Position numbers and translations under genes: made by a program
Shown: in pieces, positions 32,283-44,208 of the stretch
Layout: each line of letters begins with the position of its first letter
Position numbering within the stretch: position 1 is the stretch's first letter
Notes under the pieces: generated by a model
Databases searched by the model: none
The model's input: only the letters and a program-made list of their open reading frames with translations
What the model was told of the DNA's origin: nothing
Assembly: GCA_035048485.1 (NCBI GenBank)
Contig: CM068583.1
Location: 49,008,790-49,072,789, forward strand
DNA: 64,000 nucleotides
DNA from: Pteria penguin
Lineage: Eukaryota > Mollusca > Bivalvia > Pterioida > Pteriidae
Direction: 5' to 3'

Positions 32283-35200
32283 CAACTGATAACTGTGTGT
32301 TTATGTGTCTTGTATTACATATGGTACATGGTCGCGAAAAAAATTCTTTATCTGAAAATCCTTTTTCATAAGAACATGTCTTTTATATAGAGATGTGAGA
32401 GTCAGACACAACGAAAATAGATCTTGGCAGTATTTATATTTAATCGTCAGTCACAAATAAGATATTGTGGTTAGACTTTGGTCTTGGCATTTGATTATTT
32501 TAATTCTCACGCAAAAACGCAATATTTAGATCACAACCGATTTATGGATGAACATGAGAACTACTATTCATAATCTGTTTTAATCCTCTGTTAAACCTGG
32601 CCGCACAGGCTTTTCATATTACATGTCACATGTTTTATTAGATAGGTATTTTAAACTCTCGAATATATGTGCATAAAGAGGACCATGATGGACATACCTG
32701 TAGACATCGCTAAATATGTCGCCATCAACTTAAATCCTGCTGATATAACAACAATACGAGTTTATCTCACAAGCGGCAACACATTCCCTTCTTTATGGAA
32801 CGGAAGAGAATCTCGGAGAGGAAACGAATCAACGCGTTTCGGATATACCTTCGTTTAAATTTCTTTTGTTCGTATGCAGAGTATCAAATCGTGTAAGAAA
32901 TCTTAACACATTCTTTTCTTATATATTGAATGAAATTTACCTTCTGTCGATAAGATTTTAAATCGGAGTTCAATGGGGTTTACCTAATCATATTCTGCTA
33001 GTAGGATCTAAATGAGATTTGGCGTAGAGGAGTGTGGCACGAGTACCCGCGTGTTTACTCTGTTATCAAAGCATGTGGCAATGATTTTCTTTACAAAAAC
33101 TGAAATGACAGACGATGGTGATCAAAGCATGTCATTGAGAAAGATATTGATACTAAACAAAGAATTGTATATACATTTCAGTCGAATGGATTTATTCTTA
33201 AAACATTAACAAGTTCCAACCAGTTAGGATTGATTAAATACAAACACTAAGAACACTATGTGCGGTTTTTGAGATTTGTAAAGATGTACGTAAAAAGGTT
33301 TCAATTTAACATATTTTAAAAGATTAGTTGAAATATAATTTAAAGAATTCAATGTTGAAGGGATTTCAGAAGAAGTCAATAAAGACATGAAAAATAAAAA
33401 TGAAACCGTTCAAGAGATCGACAGAGGATTATGCTATAGAGGATAATTGTGCACGTATCTGCACATTCTATTGTCTCCAGTCGGTTAGGTAGTGGTTTGA
33501 TTAAACTCGCCACAGGTGGATTACATATTTTTGTATCTATAATTCTTTACCGCAAATTTAATGTCCCCCAAAATGTAATTAAAATAATATCAGAGTGTTA
33601 GTTATCTTTAAATGTCAGTTCTGGTTTTCAGTGGATACATGCATGGTTATTTTTGTGAGGTGTAGTTTTGTGGGGTATACGGAGTTTTTTTTTATCTATT
33701 TTGTTGTTGGAATTTTCAGTAGTTTTGTGTGGTGTAGTTTGTGTTTTATTTTTGTATGGTGTAAGGTGTAAGGGTTTTTGTGATGGTGATGTGTAGAAGT
33801 TTTGTGTATAGTTTGTGTGATGTAGTTTTGTGTGTTTTTCCATAATTTTGTATTAATACAAAACCCAAGAAAACTTTTGATATGGAATCAAGCATGTTTC
33901 CATAAAGTTCAAAGCTAAATGACACGTAAGGAATTTAACAGCCGCTGTGCCCTCACCATATTCAGTTTAAAATGAAAATTGATGAACAATGCCGTGAAGA
34001 CGGCAGCAGGCAAATCATTTTGATAGATTACGTAAAGGAGTATAACACTCGGGCATAACAGAAATGAACCATTGAAGAACTGTTGCACACTATGCTTTAC
34101 TTTTTGCCCTCAAAAAGAAGTCGCTGGAGGATCTAGGACACTTATTGTGGTTGTATTTCCCAACTGACTTATTGTTATAAAGTTTGTAAGAGCATTGTTA
34201 TGTCAGATAATTTTAAAAAGTACAAAGAACAAAGTACGAGATGGTTATTTAAAAACAAGTAAGATGTCATGTGTCATGTACGAGCTTATCTGTAATTTTT
34301 CCATGATAATTCAGAAAACTGCTTTCATTTAAATATGATCATAAGTGACGATTCAATATCTACAATACATAGTAAAGAATCAAACGTCAAAGAGGAGTTG
34401 TCTATTGTAAAATAGTGTCGAAATAATTTTGACTTGCAGGTACAGAAGTGTTAGGCTACAATTCTTCTAACTGCTGTGTCTATGTGTATTTAAGAAATAT
34501 TTGTATAAACTTCAAACCTCTTCCTAAAAAGCCGTAAATGGGTTAATTGATTGAAATGCGTCTTGCTATCGTTTTGTTAAATTTGGTCAAGTAGTTGTCA
34601 ACAAAAGATTATGTCATACTTGGTCACTATGTTTTACGTGTAGAGAGGAAAGTGAGAACTATCATTATAAATTTAGTATCCTGGATGAATAACGATTCTG
34701 TTTATACTGAGAAAATTACAACTGTGCTTGTCAACTCGTATTAGAACTTTGTGTTTTTATTGAACTTGCGTTTTTTTCTTGCGTATTATCTTAATGTCGA
34801 AGGAACAATAATTTTTCTTCTCATCAGTTATTTTGATTCAAAATTTCTTACTTATTTCCAGTGGACTAAAATGATATTTTTGTCATCTCTGGAATGAGTG
34901 TGTCCATGGGCAATAACGCTTACTTGAGCTAAATTGATGTTGTAAAGAGAAAATTGGCGCAAGGCCTTCATCTGAAAGCAATAATTCCAATTGGGTCTTT
35001 ATAGCTCACCTGATTATCTCCAAAAATGAATAACTTAGAAACTATCACTGTAGTTCTATTCTAAAGAAATGTGAGCCAAATTCCGAGATTGTAGCTCACT
35101 TTTATAAATTCTGAAGGAACAAGTGTTACTATTTTTTTTATTTGCCAAAAAAGGAACCAGAGTTATATTTCTTTAATACTTACTAGCCTAAAGGTACAAG

Positions 35201-36340
35201 AGTTATCTTCCTTAAATTATATCCTTAATTTAACAGTAAACTTTGAATCGTCACTGCAAGTCTTGCGCTCCTGGGAGGAAGTGTAAATCATATTATCATG
35301 TTTATATTCATAATGACGAGCGACGATCGTTAATTAATTCCTCCTTGTTTAAAATTAGCATGTTCTTATAATCTGATGTACACAGTTCACACTATATAAT
35401 GAAAACATATATAAATGCTTTATATTTAACCAGATCTATACCTTGATGACAACACTTTCATTATTTTTGACTCAAATTATGAAAAACAATAGTCTGTATA
35501 TATGTAAGGTGACTAATAAAGAACAATATGACATTTAAATTTCTTTTCAACATTTCTTTACTTAAATATCAATTATTAATGTTACGCAAGAAATCACACT
35601 AAACAGAAAATCAGTCTATGTTCACTGAAAGGTGAAATTAGCTGGATCACAAAATTTCACGTCAGTGGGGAAGACTTATCAACGTCTACAAACCCGAGAA
35701 GTTTTACTTGAATAATGGTATGCAAGAAATCAAGCCAAAAGCAATTTGTTGACGTCAGACAAATAGACATCGTCAATTCCTAGACCAGACTTGCTTTGCA
35801 ATCTTGTCAGTAAACCCTATAATGTGGTTTATTTTCCATTCATTCTACGAATCGTATTGTAACCGATCAAATTATCATCTCGCCACTGTAACGCCTTCAT
35901 ATAAATTACTACATGTATTTGAGCTTGCAGTTTTTAACACGTCGTAAAGCTGTCCCCGAACAATGACAGCCCTACAAGGATATGAAAGTTATCCTAAATG
36001 ACAATGATGCAGTTAGTTCAAAGTATGTGCATCTAAACTACCTCTCGAACCGAGCACATATCATAGGTCATTCTGAACAAGAACCCCATATTCAAAAGAA
36101 GTACCCTTATGAAAAAAAGTTCACGTTTGATTAATTTTAAATTCTTCTAATCTTTCTTGCTTTCCCACACACGTGTTCATATGAAAACATGCTAGTTGCG
36201 AGGAATCGCTTCATTTAAAAAATCATTTCCTTGTATAAACATTAAATAGATGACAGGAATGAAACACAGTGTTACATCTAAGACAAGATGATTCTTCAAG
36301 TAAATTAGTTGATCTCTATCAAACATACAAACAGATTCTC
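32283..36340. other. Long stretch without recognised genes
   Basis: AT-rich sequence with scattered short open frames; none shows a known motif. A GT-rich low-complexity tract (GTGTGGTGTAGTTT-like) lies at 33640-33843. A scrap resembling the Helitron-like element start (GGGTCTTTATAGCTCACCTG) lies near 34996. Confidence 0.55.
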
Positions 36341-36405
36341 GTTTATTGGAATTCTGTAGTACTCTATGTAACTGATATCTATTTTTGACCATTTAACTCG
36401 ATATT
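36341..36405 (+). repeat. Direct repeat, copy 1 of a pair flanking a SINE
   Basis: GTTTATTGGAATTCTGTAGT through ACCATTTAACTCGATATT recurs at 36967-37030 in the same orientation at roughly 85-90 percent identity. The 560 bp between them contains a SINE. The origin is unknown. Confidence 0.6.
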
Positions 36406-36516
36406 ATTACTTTATTTAATCGAACTGAAACCTTTATATAAAGAGACAATGAATGATCTGTATTCAGATCATATAGGTATGAACACTGCTTTAAAGTAAA
36501 GAATCTCTGAAGATTG

Positions 36517-36799
36517 ATTTAATTGATTGATCGATTGCTTGTTTGTTTACGTCACTCACCGATGATTTCAGGTATATGGCGACGGCATCTGCCTGGTGCA
36601 TTGCACAGAAATTTATACCTTAGCAATGGACCCACTCCAAGCAGTGAGGGATCTTTTACGTGTCACGCCTACCGTGGCATGGGGCATCGGTTTTCACTGT
36701 CCTATCCAAGACATGACACCAATATGCTCACGGCCGGAGTCGAACTCGGTACAGTTCGGTCACGAGCCCAAGCACCTCATCCACTGTGTCACATCGGCT
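36517..36799 (-). mobile_element. SINE with a different tRNA-like head
   Basis: The tail (ATTGATTGATCGATTG) is at left and the head at right, reading on the minus strand GCCGATGTGACACAGTGGAT with B-box region GAGTTCGACTCC. The body shares the domain of 16273-16540. Imperfect flanking repeats (AAGAATCTCTGAAGA and AAGAACCTCGTAAGA) are a likely target duplication. The head resembles the copies at 37186 and 54530 more than the one at 16273. Confidence 0.82.
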
Positions 36800-36966
36800 T
36801 AAGAACCTCGTAAGAAAAATACAAGAAATTTTAATTGAAACATAACAGATTTACCAAACGTTTGTGAAATTCTATTAATTTCATAATGAATTACAAAAAT
36901 GGTTTAATGCCATGTTAGGATCTGAACGAACCATTGATATATAGCCTTTTAGCTGACAAAAGACTT

Positions 36967-37030
36967 GTTTATTGGAATTCTATAATATTCTATGTAACGG
37001 ATATTTATTTCGACCATTTAACTCGATATT
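36967..37030 (+). repeat. Direct repeat, copy 2
   Basis: Partner of 36341-36405. Ends ACCATTTAACTCGATATT just before GTACACACCCACTG. Confidence 0.6.
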
Positions 37031-37185
37031 GTACACACCCACTGATATATAAAACAAAAACAGTATAGAAAGAAAAAATAAGCCAAATTCTTCAATGCAA
37101 ACTACACTATCAAGATACAAAATGTAATGTTTTGCTTTACACTTCCATTCTTAAAATAGGTTTAATCAGCAAAAATTTAGGGGTA

Positions 37186-37362
37186 CTGACGTCGGCTCAG
37201 TGGATGTGCTCTGCTCACGACCAAAAGGTCCCGGGTTCGATTCCCGCCGTGGGTACACATGTGTTCTGTCTTTTGGATGAAGCAATAAATACCGAGTCCC
37301 ATGTCAAGATTGGCGAGGCACATAAAGATCTCTCATGGCGTCGAATGCACAAGTTTGTGACA
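37186..37362 (+). mobile_element. SINE head and body running into a tandem array
   Basis: A tRNA-like head (GTCGGCTCAGTGGATGTGCT, B box GGGTTCGATTCCCGC) is followed by a partial body (TTTTGGATGAAGCAATAAAT, ACCGAGTCCCATGTC). The distal body and tail are replaced by the 56 bp array from about 37363. Confidence 0.8.
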
Positions 37363-37702
37363 ATGTACCTGAAAGTACTGATATGTCAGGAAAAATGTAT
37401 GTATATGTATGCCCTGCAATGCACCTACAAGTACTGATATGTCAGGAAAAATGTATGTTTATGTATGCCCTGCAACGTACCTACAAGTACTGATATGTCA
37501 GGAAAAATGTATGTATATGTATGCCCTGCAATGTACCTACAAGTACTGATATGTCAGGAAAAATGTATGTTTATGTATGCCCTGCAATGTACCTACAAGT
37601 ACTGATATGTCAGGAAAAATGTATGTATATGTATGCCCTGCAATGTACCTACAAGTACTGATATGTCAGGAAAAATGTATGTATATGTATGCCCTGCATT
37701 GT
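37363..37702. repeat. 56 bp tandem array, about 6 copies
   Basis: Unit ACCTACAAGTACTGATATGT, CAGGAAAAATGTATGTATAT, GTATGCCCTGCAATGT. GTCAGG starts at 37441 and 37497 confirm a 56 bp period. Units are nearly identical, alternating GTATGTATATG and GTATGTTTATG. Confidence 0.93.
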
Positions 37703-37799
37703 TTCGTATGTCTTAACATTTGTACCAATGTATTCAATGGTTGCATGTCTGCCAATCATACTATTTGTCTATAAAATTTATGCTATATAGCTCAAATGT

Positions 37800-37945
37800 C
37801 AGGTAAAATGGTTTACAAAGACACTGGTCATGACACAGATGGCTTTCTTCATATCTGTATATCTGTATATCAGATAAATGGGTTTACAAAGACACTAGTT
37901 GTCATGGCTCAGATGGCTTCCCTGTATGTTAGTAGGGTTTACAAA
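37800..37945. repeat. Short three-copy diverged tandem repeat
   Basis: GGTTTACAAAGACACTGGTC, GGTTTACAAAGACACTAGTT and GGTTTACAAAGTCACTGACT start successive diverged units with CAGATGGCTT in the first two. Non-coding. Confidence 0.55.
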
Positions 37946-38518
37946 GTCACTGACTGACTCTGCATAGTTACCTCTGTTAATGCCCATATGTGTAGAGTTA
38001 TATGAGGTACAGATTGTCGTAATTGTAAAACACAACTAGATGTATACATCAAATTCTGACCCATTACAAATGCCGATTATAATATAATAAATAAAACCAC
38101 ATTTTGCATTTTTAATCATCTAGAGTAAGCAGTACATAGATTAACAAAAAGAACAATACATGAAATAGAATATATCAGACCCATACTGCTAAAAATACTT
38201 CTAAGTTACCTTGTACAGGACTCATTGGAATCATTTCATTCTTTGAAATTAAGCTTTCCACTTCTCCATATATGCTAAATCTAAGATATCTTTCAATAGC
38301 CATGTAGCATTAAGTGAATGAAAATTGTAATTCCTATGTTATAGCGAAAGTAATTATTTTAAAATCAGAAAAATCTATCAAAATCACAATTCTACCATAA
38401 AAAAATTTGATTTTAATTCATCAAATACAATGCTATGAAGCATCAATAAATTCTAGAAGCTAAATCATTCACAGATAGACGCTAGGCTGAACAAAGACAT
38501 TCTCACATATGGTATATA

Positions 38519-38695
38519 CAGTCAAACCTGTCTATTAAGGTCAGCTGAGGAAAGAGTCAAAAGTGGCCTTTATAGACAGGTGGCCTTTATATAGAGGTCT
38601 TTTATTTAGGAAAACATAGATTTTGGGAATTTAAAATGTGACCTTTATAGACAGGTGACCTCTTATTAGAGGTGACACTAAGACAGGTTTTACTG
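38519..38695. mobile_element. 177 bp MITE flanked by TATA
   Basis: The left end CAGTCAAACCTGTCT is inverted at the right end (complement CAGTAAAACCTGTCT). TATA lies on both sides (38515-38518 and 38696-38699), consistent with a TA-targeting superfamily. Inside, GACCTTTATAGACAGGTGAC-like sequence recurs in both orientations. Confidence 0.8.
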
Positions 38696-38956
38696 TATAG
38701 GGCAATCTAATTTTTTACTCTTATAGCCCATGTGAGTTATCTTTATGATGATCAGAATCATATTTTGTTTTTGTAAATATACCAGTGTATACTCATGCTT
38801 TATTTCTATGGGATATAAGTCGTGCTCAAAATTCCAAAATTCTAGCTTTTTTCTAGGCTTACCATGCCTACATGTAAGTGTCTAAAATTGCTGTCACAAT
38901 TCCAACCCAAAACCCTATGCTATTCTAGTTATGGCAAAATGACAAGTAAAACAACA

Positions 38957-39312
38957 CAGACATATACCAAATAGGCAACACAAGTTATGCCATGATGGAC
39001 ATATGTTTTAACAATATACATATACCACATAGGCAACGCAAGATACATCATGTTATACATGCTTTGACAATACATACACCAAATAGGCAACATAAGTTAT
39101 GCCATGTTAGACATGCTTTAACAATACATACACCAAATAAGCAACATAAGTTATGCCATGTTAGACATGCTTTAACAATACATACACCAAATAGGCAACA
39201 TAAGTTATGCCATGTTAGACATGCTTTAACAATACATACACCAAATAGGCAACATAAGTTATGCTATGTTAGACATGCTTTGACAATACATATACCAAAT
39301 AGGTTATGCTTT
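38957..39312. repeat. 54 bp tandem array, left part
   Basis: Unit AGGCAACATAAGTTATGCCA, TGTTAGACATGCTTTAACAA, TACATACACCAAAT. Six or so units, the central ones nearly identical. The 54 bp length (18 codons) leaves an open frame on the plus strand, which I regard as fortuitous. Confidence 0.9.
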
Positions 39313-39584
39313 ATTGATTGATTGATTTTTGTTTAACATCACACCACGAATATTTCATGTATATGGTGATGGCATCTTCCTGATGCAGGGCATACAGATT
39401 TTGACCTTTGTAACGGACCCATCCAAAGCAGTGAGGGATCTTTAACGTGCCATGCATACCACGACACGGGACCTCAGTTTTTATTGTCTCATCCGAAAGA
39501 CAGGACACTGGCATGACCAGAGCGGGACTGGAACCCCAGCCTCCCAATCAGGAGTCCAGCGCGATACCACTAGGCCACGCCAGC
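39313..39584 (-). mobile_element. SINE inserted in the 54 bp array
   Basis: Full-length minus-strand SINE: the tail complement ATTGATTGATTGATTTTTG is at left, the body complement (GTCTCATCCGAAAGACAGGA) is in the middle, and the head complement ends GGCCACGCCAGC at 39584. GTTATGCT sits close to both ends, so it is part of a likely target duplication. Head and body match the 16273 subfamily. Confidence 0.9.
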
Positions 39585-39735
39585 TTCATAAGTTATGCTA
39601 TATTAGACATGTTTTAACAATACGTATATCAAATAGGTACATGAGTTATGCTATGTTAGACATGTTTTAACAATACATATACCAAATAGTCAACATATGT
39701 CATTTTGAACATGTTTTTGCAATACATATACTTCA
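39585..39735. repeat. 54 bp tandem array, right part
   Basis: The array resumes after the SINE with CATAAGTTATGCTATATTAG and decays over about two and a half more diverged units. Confidence 0.85.
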
Positions 39736-41258
39736 GTAGCCATTGATTAATTAGACAAATAACAATATCATATCTGTGATACAACTATAATTAATGTATG
39801 GTCCAATTAATTCTCTAATCACTTTTTTGAAGAGACAATGAAAAAACAAAATTGTTAATGTTTTATGTCTTTAACTTTAATGTTAAGCTTTCCAATTTAG
39901 AGCTTGAATTTGAAAGGAAGTATTTAGAAGTGTAGATTAATATACATGTATATGCAAAGTGACATGACATAGACAATTCCAAAAAGCTGTCTTTTTAGTG
40001 TCATATTCTTGAATTTTTCCCAAACTGCATGTATAAGAAGCGGTAAGCATGATAAATATATTCATGTGCATTGTGAAAGCTTCAGTTTATCAAGACATGA
40101 AATAACAAATAAAAAGCTGTTCATTTAGTACCATTTACAGATATACTTTGAAGCAATGAAGGTGACATTGTAATTGACTTTGATTAAAATTCAACTTTAA
40201 TCCTTTATGGCTATCACTTCTGAGGCAAAATTATAGAAATAAATTATAATCAATAATCCAGTCAACTTGTCTTGTATCAATATGACTCATCATTCACAGT
40301 GTGACATCAATATTCTGGTGTGGACCAAGTTTCCCAAGGAAGAATGTGCAGGAGTAGCAAAGGACCAAATATTCGCTGAAACTCTTATGATCAAGGACAT
40401 GGAAGGGTATCAAATGCTGGGAACAGACTCAATCTCTCATTGGAAGAGGCATTCTTAAAGCCATAATCATTAATTTACAGGAAACATGACATAACTGACA
40501 CTTCCATTTATGTGCAAAAAATTGTTAAATCAGATGACGTCACAATACTTTACACCTCGGTCATACCTCAGCTGACAAACACCAAAAATGTATTGTGAAT
40601 TTGTGACGTCACAAAATTCGATAAATATTCCACCAAAGTGATGGGTCAATTACTGATATCATAAACTTTTTTAGTATATTGTTTAACTTCATGTCAATTT
40701 ACATTGTGAATTTAACTGAATGATGACTTGTCATCAAAGCATCTTGGCCTGCTGTAAAATTTAACAAGCATTACTGTAAATTAATCAAAGCTAAATTTTC
40801 ACAATAACATTTAGTAGCTGTAACTTACACAAGTACTGAGATGTTCTGAGGAAAGGAATAACAAGTTAAAGTAAACAAGAATCATAAGACAATATCAGAG
40901 CTCAATGGGAGGTTAATTTCTGAGATGGAAAAGTTTTAACTTGCTGATCAGGTATCACTTTTTTTTAGCAGCTTGGAGTTTACAATATTATACACAAACT
41001 GATCTAACTTAAAGATGTCAAGATTAAACTTTAACATAACATTATACCATGTGACTGAGATTTTCCAGTTTATGTAAAAAATCTGATAATGATTGACAAT
41101 TTTAGATATATGTATATATATCCTTGAATAAATTTCATACATCATGATATTCTTTAAAAGATGTTGCAATTGAATGTTTTATTTAAGTTTCTGTTTTCAG
41201 AAGCATGTTTATCTCAACAAACCTCCTTTTAATCACATCTCACTTTCTATCTCGCATC
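39736..41258. other. 3' flank of the RLR gene, no gene seen
   Basis: AT-rich, with a plus-strand open frame of 63 codons at 40267-40458 that I cannot assign. The paired TGACGTCA sites are listed separately. The RLR 3' UTR on the minus strand occupies an unknown part of the right side. A further AATAAA on that strand is at 41178-41183. Confidence 0.5.
40535..40611. promoter_or_regulatory. Two palindromic CRE-like TGACGTCA sites
   Basis: TGACGTCA occurs at 40535-40542 and 40604-40611, each within a longer GTGACGTCAC or GATGACGTCAC context. This octamer is the CREB/ATF consensus. They may be part of an old repeat rather than a working enhancer. Confidence 0.3.
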
Positions 41259-41264
41259 TTTATT
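41259..41264 (-). promoter_or_regulatory. AATAAA directly after the RLR stop codon
   Basis: On the minus strand the TGA at 41265-41267 is followed at once by AATAAA. If used it would give a very short 3' UTR. The second AATAAA, at 41178-41183, is an alternative. Confidence 0.4.
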
Positions 41265-41902
41265 TCAAATCAGTTCAATATATTTATCTCCTTTTAGTCG
41301 CTCTTCAACTTCTTCATCTGTGATATCTCTCACAGAGAATGGAACCATTTTCCATCTCTTAAAGGTATCATAATTTCCCCTCAAATCTTTTACACAAAAA
41401 TTGGCAATTTTCAGGATAATAAACTGTGCATTGTCATACACCGATACATTTCCTATCTCATAATCACAGTGTTTACAAAGTACTCGTCCAGCACCACTTT
41501 TCAACTTTTTGTCGGCATAAGCTGGTACTGGGTTTATGAAGCAATGTATTCGTTCATGAATATCATCGCAAACAGCTGCATGATGGGCTCCTTGAATCAA
41601 TCGGATATCACTGGACATACAAATATATTCACGGCATTTCCCACAATTCAAGTCAAAATCCCCTTCCCTCTGAATTCGCCCATTTCGACTTTTGGCTTCC
41701 AACTCTCTTTTTGCTTTGTCTCTTTTTTGTATGCTAATGATATCCTCCATAAATTGCTCTCGGTTATTCATGCTATTTCGTAGAACTTCAATGGCTTTAT
41801 TCATCATGACCTCCCTTAACATATTTAGCTCCTCCTTCTCCGCTGTACCAGATCCAGCTTGGTGAAATAAGATAACTTTACTATCCTTTTGTCGAGCTCG
41901 TC
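41265..41902 (-). CDS. RLR terminal exon: pincer and regulatory domain
   Basis: 638 nt including the stop. It begins by completing motif VI (RARQKDSKVILFHQAG), continues with the pincer helices (EKEELNMLREVMMNKAIEVL) and ends with the RIG-I C-terminal domain. Zinc ligands are NCGKC and LCKHC. IRLIQGAHHAAVCDDIHERI and NAQFIILKIANFCVKD, then WKMVPFSV, follow the family pattern. This domain grips RNA ends. All four cysteines are present, so the domain looks functional. Confidence 0.94.
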
Positions 41903-44166
41903 CTACAGAAAAGAGGATTCCAAGACACTATATATCACAAACCATTAACTTAGTTGCCTATAAGTAGAATGTACGAGGGCTGATTGATATGTTGTGAACC
42001 TCATATTGAAGGATTTGAATTTTGTTAGACATGTTGCAATTATTTTTCAACATAATCCCCTTCAGTATCTATACACTTTTGCCAGCAGTGTTTAAGGGCC
42101 TCATTGCCACTTGTATTGAACGAACTCCTTTTCGTGGCTGTTCAGAAAGTCATCCACTGCATGTTTGACATCATCATTGGCCTAAAAGTGGGTGCCGGAA
42201 ATAGCTGTTTTCAGTTTTGGAAATAGATGAAAGTCAGATGGAGCGAGATCAGTGAATAAGGCGGATGCTCAATCAATTTAAAGCCACAATCGTGAATGGC
42301 AGCCACGGCAATGACAGGCTTGTGAAAAGGAGCATTGTCCTGATGGAACAACACACCTTTAGTGAGCTTTCTGCGGCACTTAAGTTTAATATTTTCCCGT
42401 AACTGCCTAATAAGTGAAGCATAGTATACAGTAACCTGTCTGTCAGTCATAACAATATCATGGACTTTATTAACCATTTCTGGGGTTGCAACAGCGACAG
42501 GACTTCCAGGACGGGGGTCATCCTCAAGGCTCTGTCTGTTGCACTTAAATTCTGCCAACCACCTTTTCACTGTAGCATATGAAGGGGCATCTTTCCCTAG
42601 TGTTGTTACCATATTAGTATGGATATCCTTAGGGGTTTTTTATGCAAATATTGGATCACTGTTCTTTCACCAATTTTATCAATTTTGCAAAAGCTACTTG
42701 TCTTGTTTACTTTAGAGTGCTACCTCATCAATATCAACTGACCAAATGAGACCTGAGTTCTTGGGTACACAGCCTTATATAGTCAGAGAATAGTAGGACA
42801 TAAAAAGAACATCCCGCGTATCCCCTTCAATATGAGGTTCACAACATATCAATCAGCCCTCATATGAACTAAGACGTTAACTAAAATACATAATAGTCTA
42901 CTGGAGAATAAAAGACGCTAATGCATCATACACTTGACGTAGACACATGTACATGTCCACAGTAATTATTACGTGAGAACAAGATAGAGTTATTAAGAGA
43001 ATGTGAACTGAATTAGAAAAACTTACTCTTTCTTTCACATGTATTTATAAATTTACTAATATTACAGAATTCCTTTAGATCATCCAAAATGTTTGCATTG
43101 AATATGAACTGATTATTAGCATATGTTTATACCAGAAAGTTTAACAAAAATCAGAACCTTTTAAAAAATCATTGACCTCATTATTTTGTAGATAATTTGG
43201 TCATTTCATAATACTTTCTAGAAATTACACATATGAATTAAACAGATTATATTCCTCTAGATTTATTTTTCATTCTGAGACTCCGACATCTAACCTAGAT
43301 GATCAAAAAGAATAAACCACAGTGAACTTGAATTATAATAATATAAAATGTGCAACCAATGTGACAGATGGCTAATTACAGGACACACATGCAGTTTTGG
43401 TATGAAGGAATACAAAGTATAATCTATTTAAAAAAAATGTATTAATTTACCTCTCCTTTGTACCATTGCTATTTCATTTGTAACTTGATGGTATTTGATG
43501 ACCAAGTTGCACTCTTGTATATCTAATCCCTCATCTGCAACAGAGGTTGCCACAATGATTTTATGGCCTCCTTCACGGAAGAGTTTCAGTATATCATCTT
43601 GTTCTGCCTTTGTCAATCCTGTGAACAAGTACAATAAACTTTCAGTTTAATATATAATTTAGGCAGGATATCATCATTAGTTGAAGCAGAATTTTGTTAA
43701 CTACTTAAATCACATGTAATTAATAATGCAGCTATTCTTTTCATAAAATATGCCATAAAATACATTAGAAAAAAGATTGCCAAAAGTTGTGCTTGAGTTC
43801 ATTTTATTATCACTTCAAGAAAGATTAACAATTTTACATGTACAGATGGGTGCAGTACTAACATAACATTCACGTTAACGCGAAAAGCGGTCACGAGGAC
43901 TGCTTTAGCACAGTTGCTAGGACTGCTCGACCGGACGCACGTGCACTCCTTGCGTTAACTGCGTAGACATGCACTCAGGTATTTATGAAAAACTTCGTCA
44001 GTTTATACTATAAAGACTCTAGGAAAATTACATTCTAATTCTATTTTATTTATTTATTTTTAATTAATAAAATTATGTATTTACAATTGGGTTTTTTTAA
44101 ATCTAGCTATTTTTCATGAATATGAATACCATGATTATCATCATTATTATTCTTTTCATTAATACA

Positions 44167-44208
<42 letters not shown>

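Noticed and set aside
32667..32858. 63-codon ATG-initiated frame
   Set aside because: No known motif, biased composition or neighbour that supports a gene.
38992..39321. 109-codon frame with an 18-residue repeat
   Set aside because: The 54 bp unit is a multiple of three, which keeps the frame open. There is no other support.
40267..40458. 63-codon plus-strand frame 3' of the RLR
   Set aside because: It looks moderately protein-like but has no recognisable motif, splice partners or repeats. Too weak to call.
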